From PALSA-610 sp038239145 (GTDB lineage Bacteria > Actinomycetota > Acidimicrobiia > IMCC26256 > PALSA-610), in NCBI GenBank assembly GCA_038239145.1, contig JBBSFB010000018.1:9879-73878 (forward strand): DNA of 64,000 nt. Direction: 5' to 3'. This document shows positions 34,119 to 42,137 of this stretch, in pieces; within the stretch, counting starts at the first letter, position 1, and every line of letters begins with the position of its first letter. The notes beneath the pieces were generated by a model. That model was given only the letters and a program-made list of their open reading frames with translations, did not search any database and was not told the origin of the DNA. The position numbers and the translations under genes were made by a program.

Positions 34119-34121
34119 CGT
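34116..34121 (+). promoter_or_regulatory. -10 box overlapping the cyclase stop codon
   Basis: TAGCGT; its TAG is the stop of the cyclase gene. Seven bases separate it from GTG 34129 of mca. Probable leaderless promoter. Confidence 0.5.
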
Positions 34122-34128
34122 GCCGGGG

Positions 34129-35019
34129 GTGACTGCGGAACACCTGAGCCTGCTCCAAGTCCATGCGCATCCCGACGACGAAGCGTCAAAGGGTGCCGGC
34201 ACCACCGCCAAGTACGCGGCTGAGGGTGTGCACAACGTCCTCGTGTGCTGCACGGGCGGGGAGGCCGGCGACATCTTGAACCCGGCGGTCGAGCACCCCG
34301 GATCGCCGGAAGCGATGTACGAGCTGCGCATGGCCGAGCTCGCGGAGAGTGTGCGCGTGCTCGGCTACGACTCGCTGCACATGTTGGGGTACCGGGACAG
34401 CGGCATGCCCGACACCGACGACAATGCCCGCGCCGACAACTTCGCCAACGCGCCGCTCGACGAAGCTGTGGGCCGCCTCGTTGCGATCATCCGCGAAGAG
34501 CGGCCGCAAGTGATCATCACCTACCGTGATGATCGCGACTTCTACCCGCACCCGGATCACATCCGGGTGCACGAGATCTCGGTTCCCGCGTTCGATCTCG
34601 CGGGCGACCCCGAGGCGTACCCGGAAGCGGGCGAGCCGTGGCAGCCCCTGAAGATGTACTACGTGTCGTGGTCGATCGCCCGGGTGAAGGCGCTGCACGA
34701 GGCGTATGTCGCCCGCGGTGAGGAGAGCGCGTACGCCTCCTGGTTCGAGCGCGGGTTCGGCAAGGACCGCTCCGACGAGTTCACGACGCTCGTCGACGTC
34801 GGCGACTACCTCGTCAAGCGCCGGGCCGCGCTCCTCGCGCACCGCACGCAGGTCGACCCCGAGGGCCATTGGATGCGCCTGCCGGACGACGTCATCCGGG
34901 AGGTGTTCCCGTGGGAGGAGTACACGCTCGCACGGACCCTCGTCGACAACAACGTGCCCGACGGTGAGTTCGAGGACGATCTGTTCGCGGGTGTGCGCGA
35001 ACGTGTACAGCAGCAGTAG
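34129..35019 (+). CDS. mca: Mycothiol S-conjugate amidase
   Basis: Cleaves mycothiol conjugates of toxins and drugs to a mercapturic acid and glucosaminyl inositol. 296 residues. The zinc motif 'HAHPDDEASKGAGTTAKYAAEG', 'TGGEAGDILNPA' and 'YPHPDHIRVHEISV' match Mca closely; Mca rather than MshB is favoured by 'EAGEPWQPLKMYYV' and the C-terminal 'RAHRTQ'-type region ('LAHRTQVDPEGHW'). This gene is a good marker of an actinobacterial host. GTG 34129 is favoured by the TAGCGT box. It probably reads through into the SCP2-like gene 12 bases on. Confidence 0.92.
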   Translation: MTAEHLSLLQVHAHPDDEASKGAGTTAKYAAEGVHNVLVCCTGGEAGDILNPAVEHPGSPEAMYELRMAELAESVRVLGYDSLHMLGYRDSGMPDTDDNARADNFANAPLDEAVGRLVAIIREERPQVIITYRDDRDFYPHPDHIRVHEISVPAFDLAGDPEAYPEAGEPWQPLKMYYVSWSIARVKALHEAYVARGEESAYASWFERGFGKDRSDEFTTLVDVGDYLVKRRAALLAHRTQVDPEGHWMRLPDDVIREVFPWEEYTLARTLVDNNVPDGEFEDDLFAGVRERVQQQ

Positions 35020-35031
35020 GAGGAGCCTCCG

Positions 35032-35331
35032 ATGATCGTCGAGTTCGTCATCGCCGCGGGCAAGAAGGAACAGGCCCGGGGTTGGGCGCAGGTCGACAAC
35101 GGAGCCCTGATCTCCAAAGGCACGGGCGCGCCGGCTGAGTCCGCCGACGTCACGTTCACCGCGACCCCCGCCGACGCGCAGGCCCTGCACGACGGCACGC
35201 TCGACCTCTCCGCGGGTTTCATGCGCGGTCAGGTGAAGATGGCCGGCGACTTCGGTGCCCTCCTCCGGTTCTTGCCCCTCACGAGCGGCGCCCCGCCGGC
35301 CGTGGCGGTCGCCGCGCTCCTCCCCGGCTGA
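35032..35331 (+). CDS. SCP2-like sterol/lipid carrier domain protein
   Basis: 99 residues, a single SCP2-type lipid-binding domain: 'SADVTFTATPADAQALHDGTLDLSAGFMRGQVKMAGDFGALLRFLPL' is the family core. Such proteins carry acyl chains or sterols between enzymes. A strong Shine-Dalgarno (GGAGGAG) precedes ATG 35032. No signal peptide, so cytosolic. It follows mca in the same direction, although their jobs do not obviously connect. Confidence 0.85.
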   Translation: MIVEFVIAAGKKEQARGWAQVDNGALISKGTGAPAESADVTFTATPADAQALHDGTLDLSAGFMRGQVKMAGDFGALLRFLPLTSGAPPAVAVAALLPG

Positions 35332-35344
35332 CGCCGGACCGCGC

Positions 35345-36538
35345 TCAGCCGACGACGCCCGCCGCGCGGAGGTCGGCGACGCGGTCGCCGAGGCCGATGT
35401 CGCACAGGATCTCGTCGGTGTGCTCGCCCAACATCGGTGCCGGCCCGCCAAGGGGCGGTCGGCTCCCGCCGAATGCCGACGGATGCCGCGGTTGGCGGAG
35501 GCGGCCCGCAATCGGGTGCACCGAATCCTCGAACAGCCCGATTGCCTGAGCGTGCCGATCGCTCGCAAGCTCGGTGGGTGTCAACACCACCCCGCAGGGG
35601 ACGTTGTGCGATTCGAGGGCGCCGATCGCGGCTGCCGTCGTCATCTCGGTTGCGGCCGCGTAGCAGCGATTCATGATCTCCCGCAGCAACTCGCGGTGCT
35701 GGGATCGTTGCCCGATCGTCGCGACGCGCGGGTCTTCATAACCGTCGACGCCGAACGACTTGCACATACCGGCGAAGTCGGCATCGGACGTGGGGGTACA
35801 GATGCCCCACCCGTCGCGAAACTGGAAGGGCCGAAAGTTCCCGACGAAGCTCGACGGTTGCGAACGGTCGGCATCCTGCATCACTTCGTTCCCGGCCGAG
35901 TCGGCCCAGAGGAACGACACGACGGCATCGAGCATCGCGAGCTGCACGTGTGCGCCTGCACCTGAGCGTTCGCGGGCGAAGAGCGCGGCGGTGATGGCCT
36001 GCGCCGCGTAGAGCGCGGTCACTTTGTCGGCCGCGGTCTGGTTGAGGAAGTGCGGCGCGCCGGTGTCGGCGTCGGCCTGGTTCGCGGCGAAGCCTCCGTA
36101 GGCCTGGATCACCGTGTCGTACGCGCCCTTGGTCGCATACGGGCCGGTCGGCCCGAAGCCCGACAACGACGCGTAGACGACGGAGTCGTTGATCGCGCGC
36201 ACGTCGTCGTAGCCGATGCCGAGGCGTTCGACCACGCCGGGACGAAAGTTCTGCACCACGACGTCGGCCTCGGCCATGAGCTGCATGATGATGTCGCGTC
36301 CCGCGGGCTGGTGCACATCGACCGCGAGGGAGCGCTTCCCGCGGTTGCACATCTGTGCGAGCGCGCTCAGCCCGTTGACCGACACGCCCACGTAGCGCCC
36401 GATGTCGCCGAATCCCGGGCGCTCGATCTTGATCACCTCCGCGCCCTGGTCGCCGAGCAGCGCCACTGCGTACGGACCGGTGAGAGCGATCGACAGGTCG
36501 ACGACCTGGATGCCGGCGAGGGGAAGTGGGTTGGTCAT
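35345..36538 (-). CDS. CaiB/BaiF (class III) acyl-CoA transferase
   Basis: 397 residues. 'IQVVDLSIALTGPYAVALLGDQGAEVIKIERPGFGD' is the N-terminal hallmark, 'NRGKRSLAVDVHQPAGRDIIMQL' follows, and the catalytic Asp sits in 'GAYDTVIQAYGG'. The family moves CoA between carboxylic acids, often in degradation of aromatic, steroid or carnitine-type acids. ATG 36538 overlaps the stop of the epimerase upstream by four bases (ATGA), so the two are co-translated; the substrate may be linked to that enzyme. Confidence 0.92.
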   Translation of the reverse strand: MTNPLPLAGIQVVDLSIALTGPYAVALLGDQGAEVIKIERPGFGDIGRYVGVSVNGLSALAQMCNRGKRSLAVDVHQPAGRDIIMQLMAEADVVVQNFRPGVVERLGIGYDDVRAINDSVVYASLSGFGPTGPYATKGAYDTVIQAYGGFAANQADADTGAPHFLNQTAADKVTALYAAQAITAALFARERSGAGAHVQLAMLDAVVSFLWADSAGNEVMQDADRSQPSSFVGNFRPFQFRDGWGICTPTSDADFAGMCKSFGVDGYEDPRVATIGQRSQHRELLREIMNRCYAAATEMTTAAAIGALESHNVPCGVVLTPTELASDRHAQAIGLFEDSVHPIAGRLRQPRHPSAFGGSRPPLGGPAPMLGEHTDEILCDIGLGDRVADLRAAGVVG

Positions 36539-37644
36539 GCGTCGAACTCCGAGTTGGTGCGGGGTCGCCCCCCGGGGCCGCTGTAAGCGAGCCCGTATCC
36601 GGGCGGGATTGCGAAGCCGGGATCGGGCAACGCTCCGAGCGCACGCTGCCAGGAGTCGATCAGGCGGTCCTCGGCCTCGTAGTCGAACGGATCGGTGAGC
36701 ACGAGCTCCTCTTGGCCTCCGGGTGGGCACGGATTCTCGACGAGCCAGCGTGCGGTCGTACCTACGGCAATACGCGCGGGTACGACGTCGCGATATCCGA
36801 GCACGGTTCGGACGCGGGCGATGTCGAGGACCCGGTGCGTCGGCAGCGGCTGCGCGAGCAACGGTCGGGCGGGGAGCGCGAGCTCGAACGGCATGGAGAC
36901 GATCTCGAGCGGGTGCCCCAACGCTCCGGCGATCGTCTCGATCACCTGACGGATGGACAGGACCTCTTCGTCGCCGATGTTGAAGAGGTTTCCGGCGGCG
37001 GCGTCGGGTTGTTCGATCGCGAGCAGCAGCGCGTGCGCGAGGTTCTCGGTGTAGCCGTGATGATGCAGCGTGAGTCCGTCGTCGGCGACGACGATGCGCT
37101 CGCGCCCGTCGAGGATGCGCCGGACGATGAGCCACTCGCGCGGTACGAGCTGGTGCGGCCCGTAGACGTACGGATAGCGAAAGTGCGCCGCCTGCGGATG
37201 ATGCGAGAACACTGCCGCCTCGGTGCGCGCGATGCGGTAGCCCTTCTCGTCGTCGATGGCGCGTTCGACGGACGCGGCGGCTTCGGTCACGGGCACGGGC
37301 AGACCGGCCGGATCGAACGCCCAGGGATTCATCCAACCGAGATACGCGGGCACGCCGCCCACCGAGACGAACTGACCGACCCGGCCCGCCGACAGCTCCG
37401 CGATCCGGCGGAGCCGCCCGTACATGGCGACCACGACGTCGAACGACAAGGTTCCGTCGAACAGGTCGTGCAGGGCGTCATCGTCGTAAGGATCGGCGTG
37501 CACGTGCGCGACCTCGGCCGGCGTCTCCGCCCGTTCGTGCAGCCCTCGGTGCACGATCGTCACGTCGAAGTCGCGCTCGACGAGCCCACGCACGAGGGGG
37601 ATCCCGGTTGGTCCCGTCCCACCGATCACCAGAGCCCGCGTCAC
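36535..37644 (-). CDS. NAD-dependent epimerase/dehydratase-like (extended SDR)
   Basis: 369 residues. The Rossmann motif 'ALVIGGTGPTGIPLVRGLVERDFDVTIVHRG' opens the protein. The region 'FRYPYVYGPHQLVPREWLIVRRILDG' matches the extended SDR nucleotide-sugar epimerase group. The typical YxxxK is not clear, so redox chemistry is uncertain. GTG 37644 is seven bases behind a TAGCGT box, giving a leaderless mRNA. It leads an operon with the CaiB transferase. Confidence 0.8.
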   Translation of the reverse strand: MTRALVIGGTGPTGIPLVRGLVERDFDVTIVHRGLHERAETPAEVAHVHADPYDDDALHDLFDGTLSFDVVVAMYGRLRRIAELSAGRVGQFVSVGGVPAYLGWMNPWAFDPAGLPVPVTEAAASVERAIDDEKGYRIARTEAAVFSHHPQAAHFRYPYVYGPHQLVPREWLIVRRILDGRERIVVADDGLTLHHHGYTENLAHALLLAIEQPDAAAGNLFNIGDEEVLSIRQVIETIAGALGHPLEIVSMPFELALPARPLLAQPLPTHRVLDIARVRTVLGYRDVVPARIAVGTTARWLVENPCPPGGQEELVLTDPFDYEAEDRLIDSWQRALGALPDPGFAIPPGYGLAYSGPGGRPRTNSEFDA

Positions 37645-37651
37645 GGGTTCG

Positions 37652-37657
37652 ACGCTA
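37652..37657 (-). promoter_or_regulatory. -10 box of the epimerase-CaiB operon
   Basis: TAGCGT on the minus strand, seven bases before GTG 37644, at the end of the upstream adenosine deaminase gene. Confidence 0.5.
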
Positions 37658-37658
37658 C

Positions 37659-38660
37659 CTACTCCCAGGCGAAGTCGGCGCCGATGGTCACCAATTCGGC
37701 CTTGGTGTTCGCGTCGCAGAGCGCGCCCTGGAGCCCGGCCGCGTAGGCGGCCCGGGCCGTCAGACCCAACGCGGCCGCGGTCTCGTACTCGCGGGTCAGG
37801 TCGGTGTCGAACATCGCGGGATCGTCGGTGCTGATCGAGCAGACGACGCCGGCCGCGAGCATCGCCGCGAGCGGGTGATGTTCGATGGAGTCGACGGCCT
37901 TGAGGCGCAGGTTCGACACCGGGCACACGTCGCACACCACGCCCCGCGCCGCGATCTCGTCGAGCAGCGCGGGATCGTCGGCGGCTCGGATGCCGTGACG
38001 CAGACGGTCGGCGCCGAGCGCGTCGAGTGCACCCCGAACCGATGCGACCCCTTCGGTCTCACCAGCATGGGGGACCGAGCCCAGCCCACCGTCCTTGGCG
38101 ATGCGAAACGGCTTCTCGAACGGCTCGGGCGGAAAACCCGCCTCTGGTCCGCCCAGACCAACGCCGACGACACCGCGGTCGCGGTACTTGATCGCGAAAC
38201 GCGCCGTCTCCATCGCGGCTTCGAGCGGGAACGTGCGGGGGATGTCGGGCGTGAGTCGTACTTCGACCCCGGTTTTCTCCCGTGCTTCCGCGGCGCCGTC
38301 GCAGAACCCGGAGAACACTTCGTCCCACGACGCGCCGCCGCGCACGCGCTCGGCCGGCGTGAAGATGCCTTCGATGTACACGGCGCCGTGCGTGGCAGCT
38401 TCCTCGGCGTACGCCACGACGAGCTGGCGGAAGTCGATCTCGGTGCGGATGACGTGGGTCGTCATCAGCCACAGCTCGAGGAAGTGATCGAAATTCTGGA
38501 AGCGGTACAACTCGGCGAGCTGGGCTGCGTCGTGTGTCGGCAGCGTCTGGCCGTTGCGCTCGGCGATCTCGATCAGTGCTGCAGGTCGGACCGAACCTTC
38601 GAGGTGTACGTGCAGCTCGATCTTGGGTGTCGTGCCGCCGGTGGGCGTGGTGGCGGGCAT
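37659..38660 (-). CDS. Adenosine deaminase family enzyme
   Basis: Converts adenosine (or a related amino-nucleoside) to inosine in purine salvage. 333 residues. Zinc-binding 'ELHVHLEGS' (H17, H19), the catalytic Glu and His region 'VPHAGETEG', 'DRLRHGI' and the metal Asp pair in 'SISTDDPAMF' are present. ATG 38660 has AGGAG six bases upstream and places the HxH motif as usual; the open frame upstream has no better start. Could alternatively deaminate aminofutalosine or adenine. Same strand as the epimerase, 14 bases before it. Confidence 0.9.
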   Translation of the reverse strand: MPATTPTGGTTPKIELHVHLEGSVRPAALIEIAERNGQTLPTHDAAQLAELYRFQNFDHFLELWLMTTHVIRTEIDFRQLVVAYAEEAATHGAVYIEGIFTPAERVRGGASWDEVFSGFCDGAAEAREKTGVEVRLTPDIPRTFPLEAAMETARFAIKYRDRGVVGVGLGGPEAGFPPEPFEKPFRIAKDGGLGSVPHAGETEGVASVRGALDALGADRLRHGIRAADDPALLDEIAARGVVCDVCPVSNLRLKAVDSIEHHPLAAMLAAGVVCSISTDDPAMFDTDLTREYETAAALGLTARAAYAAGLQGALCDANTKAELVTIGADFAWE

Positions 38661-38788
38661 GTCGGCTCCTGGTGCGTCGAAAGCGGGTACTTGCTCTCGC
38701 CGCGACCCGGGGCCTTCAGGCGCTGCCCTTCTGGTCAGCTCGTGACCCGACGAAGTTACCTCGGCCGGGTACTCCGGGGGCAAGCCTT

Positions 38789-39631
38789 TTACGACGAAAG
38801 CGATTGCTCGGCGCGCTGCAACTCCCGCAGCTCGCGGTACCCGATCGGAGTCACGCCGGCCCGGTCGATGAGGTCACGGAACGAGGGATCACGCGTGAGG
38901 TAGGCGTGATCCTCGACGCGTGCCGCCCAGTCGGGATGCGACGCCCGCAGCTCGTCGGTGTCGATGCCGGGGTGCAGATACACCTCGGTGACGCCGGGTG
39001 CGAGATCGAAGAGTGCTTTCTCGATCGAACGCCGGGAGCCGACGCTCGTGTACACGAAGTGGTCGGGGAAGACGACGCCCTCTTCGAGCGCGAGCCGGCG
39101 GTACGGGAAGCCGACGAGACGCTCGGCACTCGCGCCGGCCATCCGCAGCGGCAGCCGGAAGTCGACCGCGAGCTCGAGGTAGATGTCGAAGAATTCGGGT
39201 CGGAGCTGCATGGTCCCCATGTGGGAGTCGAGGTGCGACACGTCGAAGCCCCAATAGATCGCCCGTTCGAGCTGGGCCCGGCACTCCTTGCGCACCTCGT
39301 CGAGGTCGGCGTGATCCCAGACGTCCTCGATGGTGCGGGGGAAGCCGCCGTCGCCGTCGAGCAGGCTCGGGGAGTGGGTGACTGGTCCCCAGCGGTACGT
39401 GTCCCACTCCGCGTTGAGGGTCAGGTGCACGCCCACGTCGTCGCCCCGGTACATCGCGGCCGCGTCGCGCGCCCACGGGCACGGCACCATCAACGTCGCG
39501 CTCGTGGCCGAGCCCTCGCGCAACGCTTCGTAGACGGCAACGTTCGCCGACCGCGACGATCCGAGGTCGTCGCAGTTGACGATCAGCAGCTTCGCGTCGG
39601 AGGCGTACCCGAGTCGTTCCGCAAGGCTCAC
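38789..39631 (-). CDS. ChbG/HpnK-like (YdjC) carbohydrate deacetylase
   Basis: 280 residues. 'LLIVNCDDLGSSRSANVAVYEAL' carries the Asp pair of the YdjC family and 'VSHLDSHMGTMQLRP' the metal His. These enzymes remove acetyl groups from N-acetylated sugars, either chitooligosaccharides or hopanoid/lipid-linked sugars. No signal peptide. GTG 39631 lies eight bases behind a TAGCCT box, inside a region with hairpins. It is separated from adenosine deaminase by 128 bases in which I see nothing clear. Confidence 0.87.
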   Translation of the reverse strand: MSLAERLGYASDAKLLIVNCDDLGSSRSANVAVYEALREGSATSATLMVPCPWARDAAAMYRGDDVGVHLTLNAEWDTYRWGPVTHSPSLLDGDGGFPRTIEDVWDHADLDEVRKECRAQLERAIYWGFDVSHLDSHMGTMQLRPEFFDIYLELAVDFRLPLRMAGASAERLVGFPYRRLALEEGVVFPDHFVYTSVGSRRSIEKALFDLAPGVTEVYLHPGIDTDELRASHPDWAARVEDHAYLTRDPSFRDLIDRAGVTPIGYRELRELQRAEQSLSS

Positions 39632-39639
39632 GACCCGAG

Positions 39640-39645
39640 AGGCTA
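39640..39645 (-). promoter_or_regulatory. -10 box of chbG-like gene
   Basis: TAGCCT on the minus strand, eight bases before GTG 39631. Its upstream three bases are also the edge of the hairpin starting at 39643. Confidence 0.5.
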
Positions 39646-39670
39646 CGCGAAGTCCCTCGACTTCGCGTAG
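39643..39670. terminator. Perfect 11-base hairpin upstream of chbG-like gene
   Basis: CTACGCGAAGT-N6-ACTTCGCGTAG. It follows the thiolase-side operon (minus strand) and precedes the chbG-like gene, so it may terminate the former. It overlaps the chbG -10 box, so an operator role is also possible. Confidence 0.55.
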
Positions 39671-39718
39671 TGCGAGAAATCAGCACTATCCGCTGAAATC
39701 TCGCACAATTGTTGGTGG
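39671..39718. repeat. Second palindrome and GTTGGTGG motif
   Basis: TGCGAGA...TCTCGCA arms (39671-39677 and 39699-39705) with an imperfect inner stem (AATCAGC/GCTGAAA) and loop ACTATCC. Bases 39699-39718 match 16 of 20 positions of the right arm of the repeat at 10774-10834, including GTTGGTGG. Confidence 0.6.
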
Positions 39719-39757
39719 GGAAATCAACGAATGGCGATGAAATTCCGCACTACATCG

Positions 39758-40204
39758 TCATCTGGGTGGGAGGGCTTGCTCGACCGCTTCCGCGAACCGG
39801 CGCAGCTTGCGGCCGCGGAGGGCTTCGATCTCGACGACGGACCCGTTGGTCAGCGCGAACGCGACGCCGGTCACGATGCCGTGCTGGGCGGCGACGATCT
39901 GGGCGATGTCGCCGAACGCGAGCGCGCTCCAGTACGCGGTCGGCGGGTAGCCCCAGAACGTGGGTTTTCCGAACAGGACGCGACGGTCGGAGGCGGCGAC
40001 GACCATGTCGGGCGGGACGGTCGGGAACCCCGTCTGGATGACGGCGTTGTGCCACTCGGCGTAGGCGCGCATGCGCATCCGACCGGAGCCGAGTGCGAAC
40101 GTCGCCCGCGTGCTCGTAGCTGCCGCGCCCCGAAAGCTGGCGCGCGCGATCGCCCGGAGCTCCTCACCCGATTCGAGCTCGGTCAGCTCGCGCGGCGCGC
40201 TCAA
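39758..40204 (-). CDS. Unknown 148-residue protein coupled to thiolase
   Basis: 148 residues from TTG 40204. The TTG overlaps the thiolase stop (TTGA), the same 4-base coupling seen elsewhere in the window. I do not recognise the family; the sequence 'FGKPTFWGYPPTAYWSALAFGDIAQIVAAQHGIVTGVAFALTNGSVVEIEALRG' looks like a PH-like beta-barrel with a C-terminal helix. No Cys or signal peptide. An earlier start in the open frame exists only inside the thiolase gene. Transcribed with thiolase; may bind the same lipid-like substrates. Ends 87 bases after the hairpin region. Confidence 0.6.
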   Translation of the reverse strand: MSAPRELTELESGEELRAIARASFRGAAATSTRATFALGSGRMRMRAYAEWHNAVIQTGFPTVPPDMVVAASDRRVLFGKPTFWGYPPTAYWSALAFGDIAQIVAAQHGIVTGVAFALTNGSVVEIEALRGRKLRRFAEAVEQALPPR

Positions 40205-41388
40205 ACGCGTTCGAGCACCGTGCCCGTGCCGAGGCCCCCGCCGCAGCACATCGTCACGAGTGCGTACTGCCCGTCGATCCGTTCCAGCTCGTGGAGCGCG
40301 GTGGTGATCAAGCGGGCGCCGGTAGCGCCGACCGGGTGACCGAGGGCGATGGCGCCGCCGTTGGGGTTCACCTTGGCCAGGTCGGCCTTGACCTCGCGTT
40401 CCCACGCGAGCACCACCGACGCGAAGGCTTCGTTGATCTCGATCGTGTCGAAGTCGTCGATGCCGAGACCGGTGCGTTCCATCATGCGCCGCGTCGCATC
40501 GATCGGCCCGGTGAGCATCAGAACGGGATCGACGCCGACGAGACACTGGTCGACGATGCGGGCCCGTGGCCTCAAGCCGAGTTCGCGCGCTTTGCGAACG
40601 GTAGTGAGGAGCACCGCGGCCGAACCGTCGGTGATCTGCGACGACGACCCGGCAGTGTGGACGCCGTTCTCGCGCCCGACCGGCTTCAGCTTCGCGAGTG
40701 CCTCCAACGACGTCTCCCGCAGTCCCTCGTCGCGCGACACATGATGGGTCGTTCCGGTCGGCTTGCCGTCGGCGTCGACATCGGGCGCGTCGACGGGGAG
40801 CACCTCACGTTCGAAGCGACCTTCGGCCCACGCCTGCTGCGCGCGCTGTTGCGACAGCAGCCCGAACGCGTCGCAGTCGGCGCGCGTGACGCCCCACTTG
40901 TCGGCGATGCGCTCGGCGCCTTCGAACTGGCTCGTCAACTCGTAGTGACCTTTGTACGACGGGGGGTTCGGCCGGCCGAGATCCTTGCCGACGCCCGACC
41001 CGAGCGGAATCCGGCTCATCGACTCGATGCCGCACGCGAGCGCGACGTCGATCACGCCGGACGCGACCATGGCCGTCGCCAGGTTCGTGGCCTGCTGCGA
41101 GGATCCGCACTGGCTGTCGACGGTCGTGCCCGCGACCTCCATCGGCAGCCCCGCGCTCAACCACGCCGTGCGTGCGATGTTGAACGTCTGCTCGCCGACC
41201 TGGCTCACGCAGCCGCCGATGACCTGGCCGACCTCGAGCGGGTCGATCCCGGCACGGTCGAGGGCCGCGCGCTGCACGAGCCCGAGCAGATCTGCGGGGT
41301 GCATGGTCTTCAGGGCGCCGTTGCGGCGACCGAGCGGTGCGCGGACCGCCTCGACGATGACGACGTCGTTGTCGTTGAACTCGGGCAC
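40201..41388 (-). CDS. Thiolase (acetyl-CoA C-acyltransferase)
   Basis: 395 residues. Catalytic Cys94 in 'DSQCGSSQQA', 'INEAFASV', 'GHPVGATGARL' and the C-terminal Cys in 'MCCGGGLGTG' are the thiolase hallmarks; the usual Ile in 'CIGGG' is Cys here. Cleaves 3-ketoacyl-CoA to acetyl-CoA and shortened acyl-CoA. Start GTG 41388 with GAGGAG upstream. Followed by a coupled unknown gene. A perfect 12-base palindrome lies 56 bases upstream of the start in the divergent promoter region. Confidence 0.94.
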   Translation of the reverse strand: MPEFNDNDVVIVEAVRAPLGRRNGALKTMHPADLLGLVQRAALDRAGIDPLEVGQVIGGCVSQVGEQTFNIARTAWLSAGLPMEVAGTTVDSQCGSSQQATNLATAMVASGVIDVALACGIESMSRIPLGSGVGKDLGRPNPPSYKGHYELTSQFEGAERIADKWGVTRADCDAFGLLSQQRAQQAWAEGRFEREVLPVDAPDVDADGKPTGTTHHVSRDEGLRETSLEALAKLKPVGRENGVHTAGSSSQITDGSAAVLLTTVRKARELGLRPRARIVDQCLVGVDPVLMLTGPIDATRRMMERTGLGIDDFDTIEINEAFASVVLAWEREVKADLAKVNPNGGAIALGHPVGATGARLITTALHELERIDGQYALVTMCCGGGLGTGTVLERV

Positions 41389-41443
41389 GTGTACTCCTCG
41401 GAGATCGGAACCGCAGTCTCTTGGATCGTACCGGTGACCCGCC

Positions 41444-41455
41444 CGGACCGGTCCG
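41444..41455. promoter_or_regulatory. Perfect 12-base palindrome in the thiolase/lipoprotein promoter region
   Basis: CGGACCGGTCCG lies between the divergent thiolase (start 41388) and lipoprotein (start 41474) genes. A repressor site for a TetR-type regulator is possible. The site is short and could be chance. Confidence 0.3.
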
Positions 41456-41473
41456 AGGCGCGAGGATGGCCGG

Positions 41474-42109
41474 ATGCGCAGAGCCTTGATCGTGATCTCG
41501 TGCGCGGCGCTGCCGCTGGCCGCGTGCGGCAGCAGCAGCGGGAAGGATGCAGTGTCGACCGACACGTCGACGAGCGCGGCCAGCTCGACCACCGCGGCCG
41601 GCCCCACCACCACGAGCACGACTGTCGAGCTCCCGACCACGTCGCTGCCCTGCCAGCCCGTCCCGGTCCCGGCCACACCGGTTGCGAGCCCGGTGCCGAC
41701 CGCGCAGTCGGCGTACCTCACGAACGTGCAGGACCAGAGCGACGGGTGCGTCGACCATGTGATCTTCGACTACATCGGTAAAGGCGCCGATCCGGTCGGC
41801 TACTCGCTGACGTACGGCGTCGCACCCTTCGTCGCCACCGGCTCGGCTGCGCCCGTTGCCGTGGCAGGAACCGCGTTCGTCGTGGTCACGGTCAAGCCCG
41901 GCTACGGCTTCGACTTCGAGACGGGGAAGGCCAGCTACACCGGGCCGAAGAGCATCACACTCGGCCACACGAACCACGTGAAGGCGATCGTGGAGACGGG
42001 CGACTTCGAGGGGACGCTCACCTGGGTGATCGGGCTCGATGCCAAGCGCCCGTTCAGCGTCCAGGCGACGGGCACGCCCCGCCACCAGCTTGTCGTCACG
42101 ATCAGCTAA
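41474..42109 (+). CDS. Lipoprotein with AMIN-like domain
   Basis: 211 residues. The signal ends in the lipobox 'LPLAACGSSSG' (Cys18), followed by a Thr/Ser/Pro-rich linker of about 45 residues. The C-terminal domain ('YLTNVQDQSDGCVDHVIFDYIG ... GDFEGTLTWVIGLDAKRPFSVQATG') matches the AMIN-like fold found in actinobacterial surface proteins. It is anchored outside the membrane. GAGG precedes ATG 41474. Role unknown; perhaps cell-wall or host interaction. Confidence 0.83.
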   Translation: MRRALIVISCAALPLAACGSSSGKDAVSTDTSTSAASSTTAAGPTTTSTTVELPTTSLPCQPVPVPATPVASPVPTAQSAYLTNVQDQSDGCVDHVIFDYIGKGADPVGYSLTYGVAPFVATGSAAPVAVAGTAFVVVTVKPGYGFDFETGKASYTGPKSITLGHTNHVKAIVETGDFEGTLTWVIGLDAKRPFSVQATGTPRHQLVVTIS

Positions 42110-42137
42110 GAGGCGATCGGCCGTTGACGGCTGACCG

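Noticed and set aside
41444..41455. Strong operator claim for CGGACCGGTCCG
   Set aside because: A 12-base palindrome in high-GC DNA is often chance; kept only as a low-confidence site.
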